43,199 bases of DNA, from assembly GCA_030065615.1 (NCBI GenBank), contig JASJDR010000061.1, positions 1 through 43,199 of the forward strand, written 5' to 3'. Shown here piece by piece: positions 33,601 through 40,884 of this stretch (its first letter is position 1; the number at the start of each line of letters is the position of its first letter). The position numbers were made by a program, and so were the translations under genes. The notes beneath the pieces are model-generated. The model did not search any database and was not told the DNA's origin. It saw only the letters and a program-made list of their open reading frames with translations. Source of the stretch: Xenococcus sp. MO_188.B8 (GTDB lineage Bacteria; Cyanobacteriota; Cyanobacteriia; Cyanobacteriales; Xenococcaceae).

Positions 33601-33672
33601 GCGGACATAGTTGATGTCAAGAACAAGCTCAGTCACGCCTTACACCAGCGAGCCAAAGATGAAGGGTCATAA
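30670..33672 (+). CDS. Large tetratricopeptide-repeat protein (1000 aa)
   Basis: After about 130 N-terminal residues (MPDQEPPKKLQDIKIPDSVE) the protein is almost entirely TPR units of 34 residues, more than twenty in total. Typical units are AISCYHQALGIAPKFVEVYV and AIALYQQAIKINPNFAEGYR. One unit (about 655-700) is degenerate or shortened. There is no signal peptide, no membrane helix and no catalytic domain. Superhelical TPR arrays bind partner proteins; the partner is unknown, but the small membrane protein upstream with the same MPDQ start is a natural candidate. Repeats make the DNA itself repetitive. GCGATCGC occurs often in it. Confidence 0.9.
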   Translation: MPDQEPPKKLQDIKIPDSVEDQQKLALDLKKQSSLIEAVTYLSQVKESLYSVTAQQGLIEAQSEKAAIKITPDINVLSQRRLRKQKSAILAHHNNSHALDLINNFPGFLEPSQWTRENISLEDQTAKVFLQKTIDYIAENKWQDALNICEEVIATKPIASAYNIKGNILQKIGKISEAISCYHQALGIAPKFVEVYVNLGGIYAQQQQWEKSVEAYQTAIQINPNFAEAYRNLAKVWEQQGQKDKAIACTYQALSLEPDKVSPQIFHNMGLELWQSGQIEEASQCFEHAVKLDPQFIKAYQKLAETLDEQGKWQQAALAYRQALVLSQEQSQITTRSAAVPSHHATEIDLFSQETESDQIAEAIQRWQDAIAKYPDIGENYANLGNLYVQTQEWEQAIALYQQAIKINPNFAEGYRNLAQVLERLEKFAEASRYWFKALALEPDQATAEEHFQVGNSLLQQEDITSAIVCYRHTIRLQPDYAPAYHQLGAVLLKQRQTEQATGCFRQAVVNNPQDAKSYQALGCISAAEEDWQAAIDCYQKALTIEPQNGRIYHHLGDVYLKQELWQEAVQSYSQARELDSKFSWTHHNLGDALFKLNHWHEAIAAYRQAIAFKSDFAWSFYNLGEALSKIADWDEAYLAYRQGQKLDPKLPEIAGKITQTLHCRMKSDLDAAYKLYLQAIKRDPQDLDNYEKALEIRPQATDLYLAWGQALIEQNQIDVAISCYEKVLKVSPHLLEPYLCLGKLLVQQQNWQSAGDLYQQAVAQHPSNIDFWYHLGETQYRQQQWQQAIASYQKVIAQKPNFWQAYHYQGDALLNLEQWSSAVDCYQQSLELNPDFVWSYHNLGVALTKLGQWSEAIACYDKLSELAPEFWQENQGDVATQSQLGDILFQQEKWLEAIAVYQRVSQIKPDDFWPHHKLGKAYYNLGQWEQAILSLQTAAQLNSKCAWSQYYLGEIYARQDSWDLAVSAYRESLAISADIVDVKNKLSHALHQRAKDEGS

Positions 33673-34181
33673 TGCGATCGCTTATTATTGGAGTTAGTGC
33701 CAGCTATTGCTCAAGAGCCCCGTCAGGGGCAGGGCTGTTTCATTATCAACTAAGATAGCAGGGGAGCTTCGGAGCAGGTAGCAGAGGAGAATTTTTCAAT
33801 CTATACACTCTATTTTGACGAAATTTATCGGTATATCTTGTTGGAAATGCCACGAAGTTTTAATAGTTCCAGTTAATTTCACGATGACAATCATCAAGTG
33901 TATAAACGATAAATTCAGTTATTTTTAGACAAATTGGTTTCTATATTGCTCTCATTCCTATTATTCTCTCTCTAATAAGCTCTGACAATGTTTATCTTTA
34001 ACTTAAAACAGCCCTGCCCTAATGGGGAAGTCAAGAGTCAAAAGCCAAACTCGCGCGACGCGAAGCTAGTCCTTTAGGGCGTTCCTTAGCGGAGACCCTT
34101 CGAATTATATAGTAATCATTTTAGGGATGAATTATTGATAAGTCGGATTTTATCGGTATTAAAAAAACTAAGTTTGTCAGG
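33673..34181. other. Intergenic: hairpin and repeat units
   Basis: A GCCCC/GGGGC hairpin with a 4-nt loop is at 33717-33730, without a T-run. 34040-34110 carries shared repeat pieces (CAAGAGTCAAAAGCC, GCGACGCGAAGCTAG, TCCTTTAGGGCGTTCCTTAG) found again at 36245-36300. No gene is visible on either strand, including the minus side that faces conserved element copy 3. Confidence 0.55.
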
Positions 34182-34330
34182 TTAAAAACTAGATACAAAT
34201 ACTGTTTTGATATTTAGCTTTTGTATATAACATAAATTACATTTACAAATACAATCAATAAATTATTATGTAGCAATGTATATAGATTTAGGTGTATAAG
34301 CTACTTGTAGTAATGTTAGAGTAAGTTTTA
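34182..34330 (-). promoter_or_regulatory. Conserved upstream element, copy 3
   Basis: On the minus strand block A (34330-34299) contains ACATTACTACAAGTAGCTTA with a full CTAC-AA-GTAG inverted motif; block B (34212-34182) contains ATCAAAACAGTATTTGTATC followed by TAGTTTTT. The gap is 86 bp. On the B side no peptide gene remains, only repeats; on the A side the HlyD gene begins 218 bp away. The first part of block B matches copy 1 exactly over ACAGTATTTGTATCTAGTTT; the CTCTGTGC part is lost. Confidence 0.65.
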
Positions 34331-34547
34331 TTTTAATAGAAAAAAACAACAAGTACTAGGTTGTTTAGTTACTCCAAGATGGCAAAATAATACAGCAGGG
34401 TAATTTTGAGAAATTGGCTGTTGTTTAGGGGTTATTTGCTGATCTGATGGCACTAAAGTTGACCTAAAGGTACTGCATTAAGGAACTTGCCTCAATTCAA
34501 CCTCCCAATCCCATAAATGACTGACAACTAAGCAACATATTTCATGA

Positions 34548-35993
34548 ATGTCTGATAAAAAAAGTAAAATATTTCGTCAACAAGCATTAGATCGTCTGTC
34601 TTCCCCAGAACAATTGGATAGGCTAATGCAATTTCTGAGCCCAAAGGATTGGCTCCCATTGGGGGGATTGGCTTTTTTAGGCTTAATAGCTTTACTCTGG
34701 AGCATCTTTGGCAGTATCCCGGTCTCAGTCACTGCTAAGGGTGTGCTGATTAATCCCCGTAGATTGCTAGAGTTACATTCCTCCATCTCAGGACAGCTTC
34801 AATCTTTAAATATTCGGGATGGGCAATGCGTTAAAAAGGATGAAATCTTAGCTATAATCGACCCTTCAGCTACAAAACAAGAGTTACAACAACAAAAGGA
34901 CAAATTATTTCAATTAGAACTACAAATACGAAATGCTACTTTGGTGCGAGAGCAGGCAACTCAGTTGCAACTAGAAGCGATTACCGTTGAACGTACTAGT
35001 TTACAGGAACGGTTGCGGAATACCCAAGAATTGACACCACTTATTAAAGATAAAGAGTTAAATAATATTTTCCAACAGCGTATTAGCCTTCAGCAACAAC
35101 TCAAAGATGCTGAGGAATTAACACCTTTAATGAAACGGCGACTTGTTAAACAAAGAAATTTACAAAAACAAGGGGGGATTTCTCAAGAACAGGTTTTACA
35201 AGCTGAGCAGGAATATCGACAAAGCCGCCAAAATATCTCGGAGATTCAAGCCCAGCTCAAGCAATTAGAGGTTCAAGAAACAGAACTCCAACAGAAATAT
35301 CTGGAAAACCTTAATAGTATTACTCAACTTCAAGCCGAATTAGAAAAATTAGCTCTAAGTTCTAAACAGTTAGAGAAAGATAACTTAGAAGCTAGTAATT
35401 CAGAGCAAAATCAAGTTCAAGAAGTCACACAAGCAATTGCCAGATTGGAAAAAGAAGTTGCAGATAGCAGCATTATTAAAAGTCCCCATGCCGGATGCAT
35501 AGTAGGAATAACCGTAACTGTAGGGCAATATGTCAACCCGGGAGTGAGTTTAGGAACTCTTGAAACAGCAGAATCAAGCAGTGATTTCATAAGTGTTAAC
35601 TATTTCGCTGTAGCGGATGGCAAGAAAATTCAACCGGGAATGAAGGTTTTAGTGACACCGGATACTGTAAAACGCAGTAGATATGGCGGAATTGTGGGGC
35701 AAATTACAGAAGTCTCTCCTTTTGCCGTAACCTCCGAAACTGCCACTTCGGTAGTAGGGAACCCAGAAGTAGTGCAACAAATAATCGGTCAGCAAGGAGG
35801 CAAAGTTGAGGTACTCGCTCAATTAATAAGGGATTCAAAAACCTTTAGCGGTTATAGATGGTCATCTTCGAATGGCCCAGAGTTAGAAATTTCTCCAGGA
35901 ACCACGGCCACGGTAAGAGTCATCGTAGAAGAGCGTTCACCCATTACTTTTGTTCTGCCTATTTTGAGGGAATGGAGTGGTATAAATTCTTAA
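34548..35993 (+). CDS. NHLM/NHLP-type bacteriocin-system HlyD secretion protein
   Basis: 481-residue periplasmic adaptor of a type I exporter. N-terminal cytoplasmic part with RLSSPEQLDRLMQFLSPKDW (about 16-35), one helix (about 36-56), lipoyl half-motif (about 62-110, SGQLQSLNIRDGQCVKKDEI), a long coiled coil (about 110-305) and the second lipoyl half (about 312-345), then a beta-barrel end. The LSSPEQLD...SPKDWLPL opening is that of the NHLM bacteriocin secretion HlyD family, which works with peptidase-containing ABC transporters to export leader-peptide cargo. No ABC partner lies in the window; repeats follow directly. Conserved element copy 3 is 218 bp upstream. Confidence 0.88.
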   Translation: MSDKKSKIFRQQALDRLSSPEQLDRLMQFLSPKDWLPLGGLAFLGLIALLWSIFGSIPVSVTAKGVLINPRRLLELHSSISGQLQSLNIRDGQCVKKDEILAIIDPSATKQELQQQKDKLFQLELQIRNATLVREQATQLQLEAITVERTSLQERLRNTQELTPLIKDKELNNIFQQRISLQQQLKDAEELTPLMKRRLVKQRNLQKQGGISQEQVLQAEQEYRQSRQNISEIQAQLKQLEVQETELQQKYLENLNSITQLQAELEKLALSSKQLEKDNLEASNSEQNQVQEVTQAIARLEKEVADSSIIKSPHAGCIVGITVTVGQYVNPGVSLGTLETAESSSDFISVNYFAVADGKKIQPGMKVLVTPDTVKRSRYGGIVGQITEVSPFAVTSETATSVVGNPEVVQQIIGQQGGKVEVLAQLIRDSKTFSGYRWSSSNGPELEISPGTTATVRVIVEERSPITFVLPILREWSGINS

Positions 35994-36082
35994 TGAGATC
36001 TTGTCTAGTTGATGAGATATCCTAGTGAACGTGGACGTAAATAAAACCCCATTAAAAAAAGCTCAAAAGCTTAATAGTAAAC

Positions 36083-36110
36083 ACTCTTAACTCTTGACTC
36101 TTGACTCTTG
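36083..36110. repeat. Heptanucleotide tandem repeat (ACTCTTG)
   Basis: Four units in a row: ACTCTTA then three ACTCTTG, followed by ACTTCCCC. Short tandemly repeated heptamers like this are typical of many cyanobacterial genomes. It lies in the 560-bp gap between the HlyD and PLD genes. Confidence 0.75.
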
Positions 36111-36194
36111 ACTTCCCCTCCTGCTCCCCTCCTCGGAGGGGCTGGGGGTGGGTTGGGTTAGGGGTGGGTGACTTGTAACTTCCGCAAAGCGGCA

Positions 36195-36544
36195 CTAGTA
36201 GAGCATCAACTTTGTTTTGAGGAATAAATTATGGTAAACAACTGCCCCCTCTCTTGGTGCGCGACGCGAAGCTAGTCCTTTAGGGCGTTCCTTAGCTTTA
36301 GGTCGGCGTGCTTTAGGTGAGGAAACCTTATCCGAAGGTGTATCCTTTAGGGCACCAAGTTCCGACCTCTTACAAAGCCCAGAACACGGAGCTGGGCTTG
36401 TCCCCAGAACACGGAGCTGGGTAAACAGATCGGTGCTCTGGATAAACGGAGGAGACCTCCGCGGGGTCGCACCGCTGCTCCCGAAGCTCCCGAAGCTTCC
36501 CCTGCTTACCTCTATCTATCATTTCAAAATTGACTGACTACTAG
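36195..36544. mobile_element. MITE-like element copy I with CTAGTAG inverted ends
   Basis: The left end CTAGTAGAGCATCAACTTTG and the right end (complement CTAGTAGTCAGTCAATTTTG) are inverted repeats. The left 35 bp continue TTTTGAGGAATAAATT. The same ends define a shorter copy at 38934-39042, in direct orientation. The 350-bp interior is packed with GC-rich repeat units (two CCCAGAACACGGAGCTGGG, GCGACGCGAAGC) probably acquired later. No transposase. It ends 10 bp before the PLD gene's stop. Confidence 0.65.
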
Positions 36545-36554
36545 CATCCAGGAA

Positions 36555-37955
36555 CTAATTACATTTTCGTTCTTCTGTTTGGATTTTATTCTCAATTCTT
36601 GTGGGTAATCCTAAACTAGAATTACTATATAGTCTAGAAAATTCCTGAGTAAAATGTGGAGCAACAGTAGAATTTTCAATAATTAAAACAGTTTCGTCAT
36701 TTTTTACATTGGCAGCATTAGACCAATTTTGTGAACCTGTAATAATGGTATCGTCGTCTACAATAGCGAATTTATGATGTAATTTATCGCCTCTAGTTAA
36801 ATCAGTAATGCCCACATCATTTAGATAATTATTCCAAGGATTATTATCTTTTTCATATTGACATTTATTACTTAAAGCAACCCCCAACATATCCAAACCT
36901 TCACTGTAATAACGAAAGGCAAAACTACGATCTATTAAAGCCCGAATCTTGACTCCTGCTTGATGCTTTTGCTCTAAAATATCAGCTAGCTTCTGTTCGC
37001 TAAAAACAAACAAAGCTAGATCAATAGAAGAATTAGCACTCTCAAGAGTTTGACCAATTAAACCATTTGTACTATTTGACCAATCCTGACTTTTAGGACT
37101 AGGAGAAAACTGGACAGTAAGCCTTGTGTTATCCCAAGTAATAGTTTCTGGCGATCGCAACGGTTTATTAATACCAAATTTACTATCCTTACTTCCTCCT
37201 TCCCCATCGCCCCACATATAATTAAACTCTTCAATAAATAAACTAGCGACTTGACTATTAGTAATCTTGAGCAAATTATTCACATTGCCTCTAGTTTCAG
37301 AATTACTATAATCCCCATGAATACCACTTAAAGTAAAATTAGCTGAGCCCGTAATTATAATTTGTCCATCAATTACCATAAATTTATGATGCATCAAACC
37401 ACTACCTTTAGAGCCATCTTCCGTATCATCAATTAGGGGAATTCCCGCATTTCTTAAAATGATTAAAGCATCCCGTGAACTTAATTCTTGACGACTTAGA
37501 GCCCCATCTTCATTAACATCTATCAATTGCAAATATTGTTCGTAGCGATCGCGTTTTCTACTAGTTAAATCAGTAATTTCTTTATTAGTAAAATCACTGA
37601 ATGAACGACTATATTGATTTTCAAGAATTACTCTAACTTTAATTCCTGACCGATAACTTTTTACCAAAGCCAGAGCAATTTCTGGTAATTGTAACGCTTG
37701 AACTGCCAAATCGATACTAGAATCAGCATTATTAATTGCTTCTACAATAACCGCCTCTAAATTGTCTCCAGAACGTTCAATTTTTCGATAGGGATCTTTA
37801 TAAGTAATTCCACTAACATCTCGATGATTGAAATAAACTTCAAGACTGGGATCTTGAGGTAATAATTCTTGAACAATAGAATCTGACTTACAAGCATTAA
37901 AGAGTAAAGATAAAGGTAAAATAACCAAAATCAGGTAAGTCGAATAATTTTTCAC
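36555..37955 (-). CDS. PLD-superfamily lipoprotein with an EF-hand loop
   Basis: 466 residues. The lipoprotein signal ILPLSLLFNAC puts lipidated C22 after a short helix. Two HKD active-site motifs are present, HHKFMVIDGQIIITGSANF (188-206) and HHKFAIVDDDTIITGSQNW (393-411), the usual pair of phospholipase D/nuclease-type phosphodiesterases. Between residues 146 and 157 a textbook EF-hand calcium loop (DVNEDGALSRQE) is inserted in the first PLD half, so calcium may control it. Substrate could be phospholipid or nucleic acid; not decidable. It faces the periplasm or surface. MITE copy I abuts its 3' end. Confidence 0.88.
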   Translation of the reverse strand: MKNYSTYLILVILPLSLLFNACKSDSIVQELLPQDPSLEVYFNHRDVSGITYKDPYRKIERSGDNLEAVIVEAINNADSSIDLAVQALQLPEIALALVKSYRSGIKVRVILENQYSRSFSDFTNKEITDLTSRKRDRYEQYLQLIDVNEDGALSRQELSSRDALIILRNAGIPLIDDTEDGSKGSGLMHHKFMVIDGQIIITGSANFTLSGIHGDYSNSETRGNVNNLLKITNSQVASLFIEEFNYMWGDGEGGSKDSKFGINKPLRSPETITWDNTRLTVQFSPSPKSQDWSNSTNGLIGQTLESANSSIDLALFVFSEQKLADILEQKHQAGVKIRALIDRSFAFRYYSEGLDMLGVALSNKCQYEKDNNPWNNYLNDVGITDLTRGDKLHHKFAIVDDDTIITGSQNWSNAANVKNDETVLIIENSTVAPHFTQEFSRLYSNSSLGLPTRIENKIQTEERKCN

Positions 37956-38106
37956 TTTTTTTATTTCCTGTTGACTCTGTGATCGATATTTTTATAAATC
38001 ATGATTTATAATTCATGATTTATAATTCAGACAATCTTTGGATTGAAAATGATAAGATACCCAAAACCCTAAGTACTATTTAATCTTCAATAGAAAGAGC
38101 TAAATC

Positions 38107-38772
38107 ATGTTTATTCCCAGTATTATGCGTACTAAAGTAACTTCCTTATTGTCATTATCATTAGCTTGGGGTGTGATCTCAACTCTTCCCGTACTAGCTC
38201 AAGAATCTACCCCTACGAACTCTCCTGCGATAGAAAGATCTACCCCTGCTACAACAGATTCTTCTGCGCCAACGGACAGTGAAGTGCCAACCCAATACGA
38301 ATCTGATAGTCTTTTGAGTTTGCAAGGGGGTCAAAAATTAATGTCAGAAGCAAGTGCTGCGATTGATAATCAACAGTATGATGTTGCAGTTGAAAAGCTA
38401 CAAGCAGCCCGTCAAGTATTTAATCAACTATCAAATTTTTACCTCCAACTATCAGAAAGTTTTTCTGGGATCGAAAACCGTATTGCCCAGCAGCAAAGAA
38501 ATAAAGCCTTAGAAACAGGTCAAATGCGAGATGAAGCTACCTATCAACTAGCCTTAGTCCATCGGGCACAGGAAAAACCTGAATTATCTGTACCGCTATT
38601 AATTCAAGTCATTCGTTCCCAAAATCCTACCAGTGATTTGGGGACAAAATCTTATCAACAACTCTTTGAAATTGGCTTTGTTAAAGATCCTTACTCCTCA
38701 TCTAATCCTAATTCGAGATCCAATTCTAATTCCAATCAATCAGAATCAGGTCAATCTAATTCCAATCAATAA
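38107..38772 (+). CDS. Exported protein with helical repeat region, hypothetical (221 aa)
   Basis: A signal peptide (about 1-31, PVLAQ) is followed by a Thr/Ser/Pro-rich linker (32-70) and a helical region (about 72-190) that reads like degenerate TPR units (AAIDNQQYDVAVEKLQAARQ; ATYQLALVHRAQEKPELSVP). The tail is Ser/Asn-rich low complexity (SSSNPNSRSNSNSNQ). ATG at 38107 or an internal ATG at 38125 (MRTKVTS) could be the start; the second gives a more compact signal peptide. Probably periplasmic scaffold; function unknown. Confidence 0.72.
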   Translation: MFIPSIMRTKVTSLLSLSLAWGVISTLPVLAQESTPTNSPAIERSTPATTDSSAPTDSEVPTQYESDSLLSLQGGQKLMSEASAAIDNQQYDVAVEKLQAARQVFNQLSNFYLQLSESFSGIENRIAQQQRNKALETGQMRDEATYQLALVHRAQEKPELSVPLLIQVIRSQNPTSDLGTKSYQQLFEIGFVKDPYSSSNPNSRSNSNSNQSESGQSNSNQ

Positions 38773-38933
38773 GTGAAGACAGTGACTAGTACCGCTGCGC
38801 GGAATTCAAAATTCAAACTCGCGCGTTCCTTAGCTGCTTACGAAGCAGCAGGGTCGCTCGTCAAAGTTCAAAAGTCTTTTACCACAAAGGTTTCAAGCTT
38901 TTTGAATGGGTGTTGTATTTACGCCCACGTCCA

Positions 38934-39042
38934 CTAGTAGAGCGTCAACTTTGTTTTGAGGAATAAATTTTTTCCCATGCTCCGAAGCTCCCCGCTCCCC
39001 TGCATACTTCTATTCCTCATTTCTATCTTGACAGACTACTAG
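38934..39042. mobile_element. MITE-like element copy II with CTAGTAG inverted ends
   Basis: 109 bp. The left CTAGTAGAGCGTCAACTTTG and TTTTGAGGAATAAATT match copy I (36195-36544) with one change; the right end complement is CTAGTAGTCTGTCAAGAT. Same orientation as copy I. The smaller size suggests it is the basic unit without added repeats. It lies between the exported hypothetical and the BolA gene. Confidence 0.65.
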
Positions 39043-39130
39043 TGATTACTGTTAGGTGATCGGCGATCACCTCAAACCTCGTTCCCTATAGAATAATACG
39101 TAAGTGTAATCAACCAATTTTGGAGTCTTT

Positions 39131-39379
39131 ATGATTAGCCCTCAACAGGTAGAAACCATGATTCAAACGAAATTTCCCGATGCCAAAGTACAAGTGGCAG
39201 GTGATGGGGAACATTTTGAAGCGATCATAATATCCGATGAATTTACTGGGAAAACCAAAGTTAAGCAACATCAAATGGTCTATGCTGCTGTTCAAGAAGC
39301 AATGGCATCAGAAGCGATTCATGCTTTATCGTTGAAAACCTACACTCCCCAAACTTATCAGTCAACTGTTAACAGTTAA
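39131..39379 (+). CDS. BolA-family protein
   Basis: 82 residues with the class II KH-like BolA fold: AKVQVAGDGEHFEAIIISDE, then FTGKTKVKQHQMVYAAVQEA with the conserved His, and an ALSLKTYTP end. BolA proteins pair with CGFS glutaredoxins through a shared iron-sulfur cluster and act in iron sensing or cluster traffic. The CGFS glutaredoxin gene follows after 49 bp, the typical operon pair. Start ATG 39131. Confidence 0.93.
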   Translation: MISPQQVETMIQTKFPDAKVQVAGDGEHFEAIIISDEFTGKTKVKQHQMVYAAVQEAMASEAIHALSLKTYTPQTYQSTVNS

Positions 39380-39428
39380 AAGTTAACAATTATCCGTAAA
39401 CAGTAAACAGGAACAAAAATTATTCACC

Positions 39429-39752
39429 ATGACACCAGAAGTAAAAGCAAAAATTGACCAATTGGTAAAAAATAATAAAGTCTTAGTCTTTATGAAAGGG
39501 TCGAAATTGATGCCCCAATGTGGTTTCTCCAATAATGTAGTGCAAATTCTCAATACATTGGGAGTCCCTTACGAAACAGTAGATGTCTTAGCAGACTATG
39601 AGATTCGTCAAGGAGTCAAAGAATATTCTAATTGGCCAACTATTCCCCAAATCTATGTTAATGGAGAATTTCTTGGCGGCTCTGATATCGCGATCGAAAT
39701 GTATCAAAGTGGCGAATTACAACAAATGATTGAAGTTGCTTTAGCTTCTTAA
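39429..39752 (+). CDS. Monothiol glutaredoxin, CGFS type (Grx4-like)
   Basis: 107 residues. The CGFS active site is at 31-34 (KLMPQCGFSNNVVQIL). The glutathione-binding WPTIPQIYVNGEFLGGSDI region is intact. The TVP element is represented as WPTIPQ. It carries a glutathione-ligated 2Fe-2S cluster and delivers or senses iron-sulfur units together with BolA upstream. A strong terminator follows directly at 39759-39781. Confidence 0.95.
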   Translation: MTPEVKAKIDQLVKNNKVLVFMKGSKLMPQCGFSNNVVQILNTLGVPYETVDVLADYEIRQGVKEYSNWPTIPQIYVNGEFLGGSDIAIEMYQSGELQQMIEVALAS

Positions 39753-39758
39753 TCATCA

Positions 39759-39781
39759 TAGGGTGGGCATTGCCCACCCTA
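39759..39781. terminator. Bidirectional terminator-like palindrome
   Basis: Perfect 11-bp arms TAGGGTGGGCA and TGCCCACCCTA around one T, between the convergent glutaredoxin and dioxygenase genes. This GGGTGGGCATTGCCCACCC unit is a familiar cyanobacterial short palindrome. Downstream TTTCTT is present on the plus side. Confidence 0.65.
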
Positions 39782-39788
39782 ATTTCTT

Positions 39789-40526
39789 CTAATTCATAAC
39801 TACAGCAGAAACCATCCCGCAACTTTGATTAGCAGGAACCGCTTCCATCATCTTTTTGGGGGTCTGAAGGTTAAGGTTATTCATCAATTTGATAAAGTTA
39901 TCGCGACTCCGTCCTGCAAATCGAGGATTCCACTTTTTCTCTTCACCAATGGTCGATACGGTGTAACCACGGTAATCATGGGCTGGATAAACTAAAGTTT
40001 CGTCTGGTAAAGTAAAAAGTTTTTTCGTTACCGAATCATAAAGCGCCCCAGGATCGCCACTCTGAAAATCCGTTCGTCCGCATCCACGAATAAACAGGGC
40101 ATCACCAGTTAAAATGCGATCTCGCAAGCGAGGCACTGCGTGATCGCCATTGACTAAATAAGCCATATGACTATCAGTATGTCCAAGGGTTTCGTAAGCC
40201 TTAATCTCAATCTGGCCTAAAGTGATAATTTCGCTGTCGCGAATAAAACGGTCTGCACAGTTAGCTTGAGCATTGACAGGTAAAATTCCGAGACAGCCAG
40301 TTAACTGTCGTAATTTACCCGTTCCCGTAATATGATCGGCATGAATATGGGTCTCTAAACAGAATTTGAGAGCTAGGTTTAGTTCCCTAACTAGCTTAAA
40401 ATCTCGTTCTACTTGTTCTAATACAGGGTCAACCAAAGCAGCTTCTCTGGTTTCAGAATCAGCTACTAGATAGGTATAGGTACTAGATTCTTTATCGAAT
40501 AGTTGTCTAAAAAGCATAACTCTCAC
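39789..40526 (-). CDS. Persulfide dioxygenase (ETHE1-like metallo-beta-lactamase fold) with in-frame repeat insertion
   Basis: 245 residues. Metal ligands THIHADH (59-65, H60, H62, D64, H65), H116 and D142 mark the glyoxalase II/ETHE1 fold; GCGRTDFQSGD (148-158) is the ETHE1-type signature. It oxidises glutathione persulfide to sulfite, detoxifying sulfide. Residues about 129-136 (HAVPRLRD) between NGD and RILTGDAL have no place in the family pattern: they are encoded by a 24-base piece of the GCGATCTCG-type palindrome found at 8161 and 29358. Whether the enzyme tolerates it (the site lies just before metal ligand D142) is open. Convergent with the glutaredoxin gene. Confidence 0.9.
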   Translation of the reverse strand: MRVMLFRQLFDKESSTYTYLVADSETREAALVDPVLEQVERDFKLVRELNLALKFCLETHIHADHITGTGKLRQLTGCLGILPVNAQANCADRFIRDSEIITLGQIEIKAYETLGHTDSHMAYLVNGDHAVPRLRDRILTGDALFIRGCGRTDFQSGDPGALYDSVTKKLFTLPDETLVYPAHDYRGYTVSTIGEEKKWNPRFAGRSRDNFIKLMNNLNLQTPKKMMEAVPANQSCGMVSAVVMN

Positions 40527-40584
40527 CTGTTAAAACTTCACCTAAAATATAGCGAATAAATATTAGTTAATGAGTAATAATTAC

Positions 40585-40765
40585 TAGTAACGCTGCACGG
40601 AAGTCACCGTTACACCGCTTGCATCTTTTGCCGCCCTAACCCTAAAGGGTACCCCTTCGGATAAGGATACCGCTCCGCACGCCCCGAAGATAGCGCTAAA
40701 GCATACCGCTCCGCATATCCTTTAGGATACGCGGGGTCTGCCCGCTGCGGTGACCGGTGTTCCCC
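40585..40765. repeat. Cluster of dispersed GC-rich repeats
   Basis: Pieces such as GCGCTAAAGCATACCGCTCC and ATATCCTTTAGG match the cluster at 7680-7730, and ACGGAAGTCACCGTTACACC resembles AGAAATCACCGTTACCCGC at 5583. Fills most of the 358-bp gap upstream of the dioxygenase gene. No gene seen. Confidence 0.6.
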
Positions 40766-40884
40766 GATCAAAATTATTAACCTCCTTAAGCTCTAAGGTG
40801 AATGTTATAAATAATTGAATATGGTGTAGTTACTTAAGATATGCATTAAGTTTCATATTGCTTAAAATCCCCTTATGGCGATCG

